A stretch of DNA of 45,543 nucleotides. It comes from Egibacteraceae bacterium. Its GTDB lineage: Bacteria; Actinomycetota; Nitriliruptoria; Euzebyales; Egibacteraceae. Below, piece after piece: positions 25,565 to 33,544 of the stretch. The notes below the pieces were generated by a model, which saw nothing but the letters and a program-made list of their open reading frames with translations, was not told the DNA's origin and ran no database searches. Position numbers and translations under genes: made by a program. Position 1 is the first letter of the stretch, and each line of letters opens with the position of its first letter. The stretch lies in the NCBI GenBank assembly GCA_040905805.1, contig JBBDQS010000154.1, positions 25,884 through 71,426 on the forward strand, given 5' to 3'.

Positions 25565-27018
25565 TTACCGGCGACGCGCCGCGGCCGCCCGGAGGGTGTG
25601 GCGCTGGGCGTTGAGCCACTGGTCGGGGGCGCCGAGCCGGGCCGCGGTCCGCAGGGTCTCGGCGCGCCTGGCGCGCTCGGCGGACTCCATGGTCAGCGCC
25701 GCGTGGAGGGCCTCGGCCTGACCGTCGACGTCGTAGGGGTTCACGAGCAGGGCACCGCCGGCCAGGACCGAAGCGGCCCCGGCAGTGCGGGACAGGACCA
25801 CGACACCGTCTCGGGTGTTCAGCACGGGGCCTTCCTTGGCGACGAGGTTCGTGCCGTCGATCACCGGGTTGGCGAACAGGACGTCGAAGCGCTGCAGGGC
25901 CGCGACGGCTCGCGGGTAGTCGTCACCCACGAACAGGGTGAGGGCTTCGTCCCCGAAGCGCTCCCGGATGCGCGCCGCCACCTCCCGGCAGGACCCGAGG
26001 TAGTCCCGGTAGGCGTCGACGCCCTGGCGGGAGGGGTTGAGGTGGGCGTAGTGCCAGACGCGCCCGCGGTGCTCGGGGTGGCGTTCGAGGAGCAGCTCGT
26101 AGGCGCGCAGCCCCCGCAGGATGTTCTTGGACAGGTCGGTACGGTCGACGCGCAGCAGCATCCGCCGTCCGTCGGCTTGCGCGTCGAGGTCCGCGCCGGC
26201 CGCCGCGACCGGCGCCGACGTCGCCGACGAGGCCAGGTCGGCCTCGTCCACGCCGAGCACGAAGTCGGTGACCTGGGTGCGGCGATCGTCGAGCCGGACG
26301 GCATCCCCGTCGATGGTCGCACCGAGCACGCTTGCCGCGCACCGCCGGAACGCGGCTGCCCACACCGGCGAGGAGAACCCGATGACGTCGGCGGCCAGCA
26401 GGCCCCGCACGACCTCCTCGACCATGCGGTCGGGCAGGCGGCGCAGGGCGTCGGGGTCGACCCACGGGGTGTGCATGTAGTGCAGCAGTTGCACCCCCGG
26501 CAGTCGCTCGCGCACCGCCTGTCCTGCGGTGCACAGGTGGTAGTCCTGCAGGAGCACCTCGGCCTGTCCGTCGTACTGGGCCGCGGGGGGGGGGGGGGGC
26601 CGCCCACGGCCGACGCCACAGCGGTGTTGACCGGCAGGTAGCCCTCGTCCCACTGCACGGGCCACCCCACAGCCGTGGGCTCGACCGGGGACGCCCACAG
26701 CTCGTGCAGGGTGAACCAGAGCAGGCGGTTGGCGACCTCGTTGTAGTAGGCATCGAACCGCGACCCGACATCGAGCAGGCGCAACCGCAGGTGGGACCCG
26801 TCCGCGTCCACGTCGAAAGGCGCTTGGGGGTGCGCGGCGGCGACCCGCCGGTCGGTCTCGCTCAGCGCCACCGACACCCACGTGCCGGGCTCGCTCTGCA
26901 GGGCGCCGCCAAGCGCCGTGACGAGCCCGCCGAAGCCGCGCTTGGCCACGAGCTCGTCGTCCACAGCCTTCCAGCTCACGGGCCCGCGGTTGCTCGCGAC
27001 CACCAGTCCGTCACCCAT
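25565..27018 (-). pseudogene. otsA: Trehalose-6-phosphate synthase (OtsA), interrupted by a frameshift at a 15-base homopolymer
   Basis: GT20 enzyme making trehalose-6-phosphate from a nucleotide-glucose and glucose-6-phosphate. ATG 27018 gives MGDGLVVASNRGPVSW, RGFGGLVTALGGAL and WDEGYLPVNTAVASAVGG. The frame is then lost inside a C15 run (minus strand). The adjacent frame continues with VLLQDYHL, LLHYMHTPWVDPDALR, VIGFSSPVWAAAFRR, VDRTDLSKNILRGLRAYE and FANPVIDGTNLVAKEGPVLN to the stop at 25565. One added C restores a 484-residue protein of normal family length. All conserved blocks are otherwise intact. The cause may be a sequencing error, phase variation or recent mutation. The start overlaps the end of the upstream lipoate-ligase-like gene by 8 bases. 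Confidence 0.88.
26585..26599. repeat. Homopolymer run of 15 G (C on the coding strand) inside otsA
   Basis: The longest mononucleotide run in the window, coding for a Pro-Pro-Pro stretch between the two conserved halves of OtsA. Runs of this length slip readily during replication and during sequencing. Confidence 0.9.
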
Positions 27019-27694
27019 GGGCGCGCAGGCTACTACCGACCGCGTCCATGATCCGCGCGTCGGTGGGCGGCGGGTCGACCAGGTCGTCGAGTCCCACCGC
27101 GCTGGCGGCGACCTCGGCGTCGTCGGGATCCGCGCCGAGCGCCGCGAGCAGCCGGGCCGGGCGCCAGCGGCGCAGCAGACCGCACTGCACGAGCGCGCCC
27201 TGCCGCCGCCGGCGCTGCGCCAGCCCGACGAGCTTGCGGGCTCCGGCAGTGACCTCGCCCCTGCCAAGCGTGGCGTAGCACACCGCGGCGAGCAGCTGCT
27301 CACGCGCGTCGCCCTGGCGGCGGGCTGCGGCGGGCCCGCGGTGGACCGCGAGGTCCCTCACCCCGATGGCGCGCAGCGCGCCCGCCCAGGACGCACCCAC
27401 GGGCGTGAACACGGCGCCCGGCCCGCCCTCCAGCCACGGGTGCCCGGCCGGGATGAGCACGTCCAGGCAGAGCAGATCGGCGTCCATCAGCACCGCGCCT
27501 CCGCCGGAGTGCCGGGCTACCACGGGCAGGCCCGTGGCGGTCCGCAGCGTGCGCTGTCCGCGTCCGAGGACCAGTGCGGGCCGGGTGGCGCGGTACCAGC
27601 GCAGCGTGGGCACGGGCTCGTCGGCGAGTGACTCGAGCAGCGCCACCCCGCGGTCGAGCAGCGCCGCGGGATCGGCCACCTCGAACGCCAGCAC
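27011..27694 (-). CDS. Lipoate-protein ligase A-like (BPL/LplA/LipB superfamily) protein
   Basis: 227 residues from GTG 27694, the only usable start downstream of the last in-frame stop. Family motifs: ALVLGRGQ near residue 40, ARHSGGGAVLMDADLLCLDVL near residue 60 (the substrate-binding GGG loop) and TAGARKLVGLAQRRRRQGALVQ near residue 150 with the conserved lysine. Such proteins attach lipoate or octanoate to acyl-carrier domains of 2-oxoacid dehydrogenases, but amidotransferase and non-catalytic relatives exist, so the exact reaction is open. The stop overlaps the otsA start by eight bases. Confidence 0.75.
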   Translation of the reverse strand: MLAFEVADPAALLDRGVALLESLADEPVPTLRWYRATRPALVLGRGQRTLRTATGLPVVARHSGGGAVLMDADLLCLDVLIPAGHPWLEGGPGAVFTPVGASWAGALRAIGVRDLAVHRGPAAARRQGDAREQLLAAVCYATLGRGEVTAGARKLVGLAQRRRRQGALVQCGLLRRWRPARLLAALGADPDDAEVAASAVGLDDLVDPPPTDARIMDAVGSSLRAHG

Positions 27695-27728
27695 GCGCCA
27701 CGAGCGGCGCCCCGCGGTGGCCGGTGGG

Positions 27729-28037
27729 TCAGCCGACGTCCTTCACCATGCCGAACTTGTCCTCGTAGTTGGTCATGTTGGTGTTGAGGGCCCGGATGAT
27801 CTTGCCGACCATCGTGGGCGCCACTTTGACCCGGCTGATCACGTCGGCCTGCACCTTGCCGTCCTGGCCGCCCGGCACCACCTGGCAGAAGTCGAGGGTG
27901 AACTCGTGGGGGGAGTGGCTGACGACGAGGAAGTTGGCGTAGACGCCGTGCTTCTTGGCGTCGTCGACCTTCACGTTGATCTGCTGGTTGCCACCCTGCT
28001 GGCCCTCGCCCTGGCCGCCGCTCTCGGGATCGCTCAT
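27729..28037 (-). CDS. DUF3467-family protein
   Basis: Small soluble protein of 102 residues. A Gly/Gln-rich N-terminal tail (residues 1-20) precedes a compact beta-rich domain with YANFLVVSHSPHEFTLDFCQ, ISRVKVAPTMVGKIIRALN and NMTNYEDKFGMV, the conserved features of DUF3467. Function unknown. The ATG at 28037 is preceded by GGAGG-type sequence. It may be cotranscribed with the lipoate-ligase-like gene and otsA, since the next start is 34 bp after its stop. Confidence 0.85.
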   Translation of the reverse strand: MSDPESGGQGEGQQGGNQQINVKVDDAKKHGVYANFLVVSHSPHEFTLDFCQVVPGGQDGKVQADVISRVKVAPTMVGKIIRALNTNMTNYEDKFGMVKDVG

Positions 28038-28107
28038 GAGGTCTCCTCCAGTTGTGGGCGTCGGAACGCGCCCGGCATCACGGCTCGGATCCTAGAGGGG
28101 GCGGGCG

Positions 28108-28113
28108 TACACT
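28108..28113 (+). promoter_or_regulatory. Candidate -10 element of the tRNA-Val gene
   Basis: TACACT lies 9 bp before the mature tRNA 5' end at 28123. No convincing -35 is seen. Confidence 0.35.
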
Positions 28114-28122
28114 CGGGCGACC

Positions 28123-28196
28123 GGGCGCTTAGCTCAGCTGGCGAGAGCGCTTGCCTTACACGCAAGAGGTCGCAGGTTCGAGCCCTGCAGCGCCCA
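28123..28196 (+). tRNA. tRNA-Val (anticodon TAC)
   Basis: Cloverleaf by eye: acceptor GGGCGCT paired with AGCGCCC, D arm with AGCTCAGCTGGCGAGAGC, anticodon stem CTTGC/GCAAG enclosing CTTACAC with TAC at 28157-28159, T arm GCAGG-TTCGAGC-CCTGC. Discriminator A; CCA not encoded. It marks the border between compact core genes and the gene-poor region to the right. Confidence 0.95.
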
Positions 28197-28236
28197 CGGA
28201 ACACCGGTTGACCAGCATCCCGCAAGGGTGCCATGT

Positions 28237-28402
28237 CGGACACTTTCCCGACCGGACTCACCATAGCGTGGACGATTCCCCGAATTCGTCGGCACGAGTG
28301 GCTCCGACATACCATCCTCTTTAGGGTCTATCGGGCGGGTTTGCCGAGGGCCGAAGCGGCGAAGTGTCCGAGCTACCGTGAGTGGCACCGGCCAAGTGTC
28401 CG
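28237..28402. repeat. CGGACACTT motif: one forward and two inverted copies
   Basis: CGGACACTT lies at 28237-28245, and its reverse complement AAGTGTCCG at 28362-28370 and 28394-28402. The outer pair encloses 148 bp with no gene. This looks like the terminal repeats of a small non-autonomous element, but no target duplication was identified. Confidence 0.4.
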
Positions 28403-29242
28403 CGCTCCCAGGCGACCGGCCGAGACAGGGTGTCGCGACTGCGGCCGCAGCAACCGTCGGGGAGCCGCCGCACCCGCAGGGTGCCCCGGCGCCCGCCGAA
28501 GTCGTCGACGGGCTGTCAGGGCTTGAGGCTGCCCTCGACCGCCGGCGCGCCGGGATCTCGCAAGTCGCATCGGAACCCCGCCGCTGCCGCGGTCGATCTG
28601 TGGTCTTGGAGGAGACCATCGACATGGCCGAATGTGTCCTCGCCGACCGCGAACGCGTCCTCGGGACTGACCTCGCCCCCCGCGGGTCTGCCCCGCCAAG
28701 AGGCCACGGACGCACCGGGCCGGTCCTGGAGCCGCAGACGGCACCGCCGAGCCCGCCAGGCACCTGCTCAGCCGGCCCACCGTCGCCGCGTCGACCCCAT
28801 GCACATGACCAGGTGCGCCACACCGACCTGACGACGACCGCGAGATGGACATGATCCACCGGATCGGCCTGCTGGTTGCCGCCCTTGCACGCCGTCGTGG
28901 GCCGCGACGTCCAGACCATCGCGCTGTGGTGTCGGCGCCTGCATCGCCTGCGCGCGCACCTGCCGTGTGTCAGCGCTCGACTCACCACCCGAGTCCCCTG
29001 AGAACCAGGGCCCCACCTCGGGACCCTCCTCCCGCCCGTGACCGGAGCGGGCCCGGGGTGTCCGGGGTCCGGCGGACCTTGCACGGCTCTTCCCTCGAAG
29101 CGGCTCGACCGGGCCTCACGCTCCGCAGAACCCGGGCGAAGAGCAGCGTGGCAGGAGGGCCGGGTCGGCAAAATGTCGTTTCCCGGGGCTACCCGCACGC
29201 CGGCCCACGGCCCGGTTCTCGTAGATCTTCGGGTCCACGCCC

Positions 29243-29312
29243 GGTTACCGGCCGGTAGATTGGGTCTCAGCGACATATCTGTCCCTCCCACCCCATCTAC
29301 CGCCGGGTAACC
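29243..29312. repeat. 22-bp imperfect inverted repeat with 26-nt loop
   Basis: Arms 29243-29264 and 29291-29312 match at 19 of 22 positions (core GGTTACC...CGGTAGAT). The left arm contains the perfect palindrome TACCGGCCGGTA. It could be a hairpin of an RNA, a protein-binding site or the end of a lost mobile element. No T tract follows on either side, so a simple terminator is unlikely. Confidence 0.7.
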
Positions 29313-29715
29313 TGCGTGCGGGCGCTGGGTTGGCGGATGCGGGAACCGTAAGAGTTCCGTGGGGACCGGTAGTCGGGGTGGTCATTCACGGACGGCTTGA
29401 CTGCTGGTTCCATCGCCGGGTGTGGCCTGCGGGCCGTGGGCCGCATCCCGCTTGCGGCGCGGCCGATAGTGCCGCGTGGCGATGCCTGCGGTTCGGACCT
29501 CACGGCTGCGAGTTCCGCCCTCGCCGGGGAGGCGGGAAATCGACGGCTGCCGTTGCGTCACGCTTCGTAGCGTCCCCCGGAGATGCGTCCCCGGCCCGGT
29601 GCTGGTGGCCCTCGTCACAGCACAACGGCGTCTGGCTGCGGGTGACGTCCCGGTGGCGCTCGAGGCTCTCCTCGACGGTCTGCGCGTTGCACGGCGCGGT
29701 GTCGGGGTAACTCGC

Positions 29716-29993
29716 TCATCGCTGGCCCTCCTCGTCCTCGATGCCGAGGAGCTGCGCGCTGCGCTGCATCGCCGCGTCCATCCGGCGGCAGTTCTCCTGA
29801 CCGCCGCGTCCCGCAGCGTGCGCAGGGCGCCCAGGGCCGCGTCGATGACCTCGAGGATCTGGCCTGTGGCCGCGGTGTCCCGCTCGTCGTGGTCGAGCCA
29901 CGCGGTCAGCTCGAGGACGGCGCCGGCGGAGCTGTCGATGGCGCCGGGGCACTTGTCCAAGGCCGCGTCGAGCCGCTCGTGCAGCGGTCCCAC
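29716..29993 (-). pseudogene. Small frameshifted hypothetical gene
   Basis: From GTG 29993 the minus strand reads GPLHERLDAALDKCPGAIDS, then AVLELTAWLDHDERDTAATG and LEVIDAALGALRTLRDA, a helical, acidic protein-like sequence. The frame then degenerates and the neighbouring frame continues with NCRRMDAAMQRSAQLLGIED up to the TGA at 29716. A single-base shift near 29790 would join them into a protein of about 92 residues. It starts 29 bases after the vapC stop, on the same strand. No family is recognised; it could alternatively be two short overlapping genes. Confidence 0.4.
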
Positions 29994-30021
29994 GTCGCCG
30001 CCCGTCCGCCGCGCGCCGGGT

Positions 30022-30408
30022 TCAGGGGACCAGCACCTCGACGTCGTAGCGGCCGAGGGCTGGATCGGCACTGAGGATGGCCAGCCCGAGCTGCTGGGCC
30101 TGCGCGACGAGGAGCCGATCGAAGGGATCGCGATGGTGTGCGGGGAGCCCGGCCACGGCCAGGGCATGCGAGTGCTCGACGGGCAGGCCCCCGACGAGGA
30201 GCCGGCGCATCGCCATGGGCACGTACTCCGCTGGTTCAGCCGGCAGCGGCAGCTTGCCGAGGGCGTGCTTGATGGCGATCTCCCAGGACGAGGCGGACGA
30301 GAGGAGGCGCGTCGTCGATGGCTCTGCGACGAGCTGCTCGTGCTCGCCGAGCCGCTCAGGGCAGGCGACGGCCCAGAGGAAGGCATGGGTGTCCAGCAGC
30401 AGCCTCAC
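30022..30408 (-). CDS. vapC: PIN-domain toxin (VapC family)
   Basis: Type II toxin, a metal-dependent RNase of 128 residues. Visible PIN features: LLLDTHAFLWAV at the N terminus with the first catalytic Asp, SSASSWEIAIKHALGKL in the middle with Glu, and HHRDPFDRLLVAQAQ near residue 92 with the later acidic pair, then ILSADPALGRYDVEVLVP at the end. The subgroup with THAFLW and WEIAIK is typically paired with Phd-type antitoxins, as here. The start overlaps the antitoxin stop by four bases (ATGA). Confidence 0.92.
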   Translation of the reverse strand: MRLLLDTHAFLWAVACPERLGEHEQLVAEPSTTRLLSSASSWEIAIKHALGKLPLPAEPAEYVPMAMRRLLVGGLPVEHSHALAVAGLPAHHRDPFDRLLVAQAQQLGLAILSADPALGRYDVEVLVP

Positions 30409-30638
30409 GACGTGAAGGTGTCGAGGACGTCGTCCGGCAAGGGGGCGTCGAAGTCGTCCGGCACGCGCAGACGGTCCCGGTCGAACCCCATCTCGGGGCG
30501 CCCGCCGACGCGCGGGGGGACGAGCCTGGCCACCACCTGGCCGCGCCGGGTGATCGTGATCTCCTCACCGCTGCTGACGAGGCGCAGCAAACCGCTGAGG
30601 TTGGTCTTCGCCTCATGGACACCGACTGACCTAGTCAT
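30405..30638 (-). CDS. Phd/YefM-type antitoxin partner of VapC
   Basis: 77 residues from ATG 30638. The N-terminal DNA-binding part (SVGVHEAKTNLSGLLRLVSSGEEITITRRGQVVARLV) is the classic Phd/YefM fold, and the C-terminal 30 residues (RVPDDFDAPLPDDVLDTF) are the acidic, flexible toxin-binding tail. It would neutralise VapC and repress the operon. A TAAACT hexamer ends seven bases before the ATG, which predicts a leaderless mRNA. A direct repeat overlaps the start codon. Confidence 0.9.
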   Translation of the reverse strand: MTRSVGVHEAKTNLSGLLRLVSSGEEITITRRGQVVARLVPPRVGGRPEMGFDRDRLRVPDDFDAPLPDDVLDTFTS

Positions 30639-30650
30639 CAACCTAGTTTA
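30629..30650 (-). promoter_or_regulatory. Promoter/operator of the Phd-VapC operon
   Basis: Minus-strand TAAACT (30645-30650) is a plausible -10. The direct repeats AACTAGGT (30641-30648) and GACTAGGT (30629-30636), 12 bp apart, overlap the predicted transcription and translation start, the usual place for autorepression. Confidence 0.5.
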
Positions 30651-30705
30651 ACAGCATGCCGTCGTGCTGTGCGACCATCGTGCCGCCGGTATTCGGCCCC
30701 CACCT

Positions 30706-32184
30706 CTATCGGTCGGCACCGTCGGCCTTGGCGCGCTCGACCACGAGCTGGCCGACCTGCCGGCCGGCATCCAGGCTGACGTTGTCGTAGCGCCAGTGGA
30801 TGCCGGCGTAGAGGCGGGAGATCGCCTGTTCCTCGGCCCGCTCGCGGAAGTCCTCGGCGCGGTCGGGCAGCAGGTAGGACAGCACGGACTCGGCGGCGCC
30901 GCCGTACCCAGCGCTGCCCGACGGGTAGGCGGGGAAGCGGGGTGTCGGCCAGTCGGCCCGCCACTCCGGGTCCAGTCCGAGGTCGCGGATGGCGTTCTCC
31001 GGGCGGGAGCCCCAGTAGGCGAACTTGGCGTCCCAGGCCGCCAGGGCCGCGTCGTCCAGCGCCATGGTCAGCAGCGCCAGTCCCCGGGCGCTGCGCGGGG
31101 TGGTGAGGTCGGCGGCACGGATGTCCTTCAGTGCCTCGCGGATGACGATCCCCCCGGGCAGAGGGGTGCCCTCGTCGCCCTCCCAGAACATGGCGATCGA
31201 CAGCTGCTCGGGCGTGAGGTTCTCCTTGATCTCGACCAGCTCCTCGGCGGCCTCGACGAACTCCGGGCTGCCGTATGCCGGTGGTGGCGGCGGGCGGAAC
31301 ATGTCGGTTGAGGGCAGCACCCAGGTGTCCCAGGTCGCCGCCAGCGGGTCGTCGGGCAGGACCACCCGGCCTGGTGGGGGCTCCCAGAACTCCGGGCCCC
31401 CGCCGATGCCCTCGGGGCGCGTGCCGTCCCACTCCACGTCGGACCCGTCGGTCTGCGCCCTGGCGATGACCCCCTCGGCCACCTGCCGCCCGAGCTCCAG
31501 GCCGACGCCGACGTCGCTGCGGGTCGCTGCCCCGGCGACGACGCGTGACTGGCCGGCCTCCTCGGCCAGCATGTCCAGGCGCGGCGCGGGCCGGTCGGGG
31601 TAGAGGTGGGCGATCACCCTCGAGGCGGCGCCAGCGACCGCGGCGTGCTCGGAGGGGTAGGAGGGGTCGGGGCCCGGGTCGGCCCGCCGCTGCACGCCGT
31701 CCACGTCGGGGGCGGGGCGGTTGTAGACGTACTTCCAGTGCCACGCCGCCAGGACCGCGTCGTACATCGCCACGTGCACCAGCGCGTAGTTGCGCGTGGA
31801 CCGCGGCACCTGCTTGGAACGCTCGGAGAGGATCTCCAGCATCATCTCGGTCCACGGTGCGCCGGGGACCTCGGATCCCCACCGCTCGATCGCGGCGAGC
31901 ACCGCCGCGGGGGGGTCCTCGGCCAGCTGGGCGATCTCGGCGAGCTCGGCCTCCGCTTCAGGGGAGCCGTCCTCGGGCGGTGGGGGGACCGCGATGTCCT
32001 CGGCTGAGTCGAGCACCCAGGTGTCCCACTGGCCGGCGGTGGGCTCGGCGACCCGCTCGGCCCCGGCCTCCTCGTCCCCGTCGCAGGCCGCCAGGGCCAG
32101 GCCGACCGCCAGCGCGAGGAAGCCGGCGGTCAGCGGGCGGCCTCGTCGACGGCCTCCCCGGTGTACGCGCGCAGCCATGACCAC
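30706..32184 (-). CDS. Vanadium haloperoxidase / PAP2-superfamily lipoprotein with duplicated halves
   Basis: About 492 residues from GTG 32184, which has GGGGA at good spacing; ATG 32178 is an alternative. A lipoprotein signal ends in LALAAC. Two homologous halves are visible: each begins with a WDTWVL...PPPP...GSPE block and carries parts of the PAP2 triad. The first half has KYVYNRP and PSYPSEHA but SRVVAGAATRSD where the second His is expected. The second half has KFAYWGSRP and SRLYAGIHWRYD, but PSGS where PSGH is expected. Family members are haloperoxidases or acid phosphatases; whether this one is active is uncertain. Confidence 0.8.
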   Translation of the reverse strand: MVMAARVHRGGRRRGRPLTAGFLALAVGLALAACDGDEEAGAERVAEPTAGQWDTWVLDSAEDIAVPPPPEDGSPEAEAELAEIAQLAEDPPAAVLAAIERWGSEVPGAPWTEMMLEILSERSKQVPRSTRNYALVHVAMYDAVLAAWHWKYVYNRPAPDVDGVQRRADPGPDPSYPSEHAAVAGAASRVIAHLYPDRPAPRLDMLAEEAGQSRVVAGAATRSDVGVGLELGRQVAEGVIARAQTDGSDVEWDGTRPEGIGGGPEFWEPPPGRVVLPDDPLAATWDTWVLPSTDMFRPPPPPAYGSPEFVEAAEELVEIKENLTPEQLSIAMFWEGDEGTPLPGGIVIREALKDIRAADLTTPRSARGLALLTMALDDAALAAWDAKFAYWGSRPENAIRDLGLDPEWRADWPTPRFPAYPSGSAGYGGAAESVLSYLLPDRAEDFRERAEEQAISRLYAGIHWRYDNVSLDAGRQVGQLVVERAKADGADR

Positions 32185-32499
32185 GTGATTCCCCTTTGCC
32201 GCCTGACCCCGGCGTACTGCCGGCGCCGGACCCGCAGGTCGCGAAGCCATTGCCGCTTGACCACAGTTGATCCGTGCCCAAGGTCATAGCGAGAACTCGG
32301 GTTTGACGACGATGAAGGAGCCACCGTGGGGGCCCGGCGTGGGCGCGTGACGGTCGGTCGGGCGCACCGGGTCCCCCACCCGGTCGTGGGTGCGGTCGTG
32401 GGAGTCTGGCTCCTGCGCGCTCCAGTCGGTCCGATGACACGACAGGGGCAGCGAGCCAAGCGTCAGGGGCTCCCAGCCGGCGTGGCCGAGGACTCCGCG
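32185..32499. other. Intergenic region upstream of the haloperoxidase-like gene
   Basis: 315 bp with no supportable gene. It must carry the promoter of the leftward PAP2 gene and the 3' end of the metal-binding lipoprotein transcript. A small GC-rich inverted repeat (CCGGGT and ACCCGG near 32370-32383) is visible, too weak to call a terminator. Confidence 0.4.
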
Positions 32500-33522
32500 T
32501 TATCCGGTCGGGACAACGGCGTCCAGGGGTGACGCATCGCCGCCGAGACCCTCGGTGATGGCGCGCGCGTTCTCCAGCATCATGCCGATGTAGCTGTGGG
32601 CGGGGTCGCCGGGTTCGCCGGGGAACGTGTCGTCGGACAGGTCGCCGATGTAGGTCGCCCCGGTCTCGGCGGCGATCGTGCCGAGCACGTCGCTCGGGAA
32701 CTCGCGCGCGCCGAACACGGCGGGCACGCCCTGGGCGTTGATCTCGTCGACGATGGCGCGGACCTCCGCGGCGGACGGCTCGGCGTAGTCGGAGGGCTGG
32801 ATCGCGTCGATGTGCTCCAGGCCGTAGCGCGGCGCGTAGTACGTCCAGGAGTCGTGGTAGCTCACGAGGACGCGGCTGTCCTGGGGGATCGTGGCCGTGG
32901 CCTCCAGGATGGCCGCGTCGAGCGCCGCGAGCTCGGCGGTGTAGGCCGCGGCGTTGACCCGGTAGGTCTCCGCGCCCTCGGGGTCGACGTCTGCCAGCGC
33001 GTCGGCGATGTGGCCGACGTAGGCCATGGCATGCGTGACGTCCATCCAGACGTGGGGGTTCGGCGCCGCATCGCCGTCGTCGTGGGTATGGGTGTTGGTG
33101 TCGCCGCCGTGGGTGTGGCCCCCATCCCCGAGGATGATGTCGTCGGCGGCGAGAGCCAGGTCTGCCAGCGTCACGATCGGGGCGCCCTCGGGCAGGTTCG
33201 TCTCCGCCAGCGCCACAGCAGCGTCGTTGAGGCCCAGGCCGTTGCCGAGGAACAGGTCCGCCTCGCTCATGGCGATGGCGTCCTGTGGCGTCGGCTCGAA
33301 CGTGTGGGAGTCGCCCGCGGCGACCAGGGAGCGCACCTCCCCGCGGTCGCCCAAGACCTGCCGCGCCAGGTCGGTGATCGGGTCGACGGTCGTCAGCACT
33401 AACAGGCCCGGCCCCGGGGCCTGCTCGCGTGCGGCCTCGGGGGTCTGCTCGCCCGCGGGGGTCGCACCGCAGGCCGCAGCCAGTAGCAGCGTCACGAGCA
33501 GCGGAGCGAGGAAGCGGCGCAT
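32500..33522 (-). CDS. Zinc/manganese ABC transporter substrate-binding lipoprotein (ZnuA/TroA family)
   Basis: 340 residues from ATG 33522 (MRRFLAPLLVTLLLAAAC), a lipoprotein signal. The cluster A-I metal-binding fold is shown by VLTTVDPITDLARQVLGDRG, GDSHTFEPTPQD (ligand His), NPHVWMDVTHAM (second His), LVSYHDSWTYYA and VFGAREFPSDVL. A His/Asp-rich loop (GGHTHGGDTNTHTHDDGD) just before NPHVWM points to zinc rather than manganese, although this is not decisive. No permease or ATPase gene lies next to it, so its transporter must be elsewhere. A repeat-containing promoter lies upstream. Confidence 0.9.
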   Translation of the reverse strand: MRRFLAPLLVTLLLAAACGATPAGEQTPEAAREQAPGPGLLVLTTVDPITDLARQVLGDRGEVRSLVAAGDSHTFEPTPQDAIAMSEADLFLGNGLGLNDAAVALAETNLPEGAPIVTLADLALAADDIILGDGGHTHGGDTNTHTHDDGDAAPNPHVWMDVTHAMAYVGHIADALADVDPEGAETYRVNAAAYTAELAALDAAILEATATIPQDSRVLVSYHDSWTYYAPRYGLEHIDAIQPSDYAEPSAAEVRAIVDEINAQGVPAVFGAREFPSDVLGTIAAETGATYIGDLSDDTFPGEPGDPAHSYIGMMLENARAITEGLGGDASPLDAVVPTG

Positions 33523-33544
33523 GGTCGTGCCCTTCTGCGGAGTA

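Larger units (their letters stand above)
28197..29715. other. Gene-poor region downstream of tRNA-Val
   Basis: About 1.5 kb without a gene I can support. Open frames on both strands have Arg/Pro-rich shadow composition. Three things stand out: repeated CGGACACTT motifs near the left end, a short plus-strand segment at about 28611-28670 reading EETIDMAECVLADRERVLGTD that resembles the end of a tetratricopeptide-type repeat, and a 22-bp imperfect inverted repeat at 29243-29312. It may be the decayed remains of an inserted element, but no integrase or transposase is recognisable. Confidence 0.45.

Noticed and set aside
28123-28196. tRNA-Val as a proven integration site
   Set aside because: No repeat of the tRNA 3' end was found in the rest of the window and no integrase is present, so an attachment site is not claimed.
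28233-29310. Several open frames of 80-160 codons after tRNA-Val
   Set aside because: Arg/Pro-rich composition in all frames, no ribosome binding sites, no recognisable domain apart from a possible TPR-like fragment.
29300-29480. Possible group II intron or retron RNA
   Set aside because: Hairpins such as GGAAC-CGTAAGA-GTTCC are present, but no domain V consensus or reverse transcriptase gene was found.
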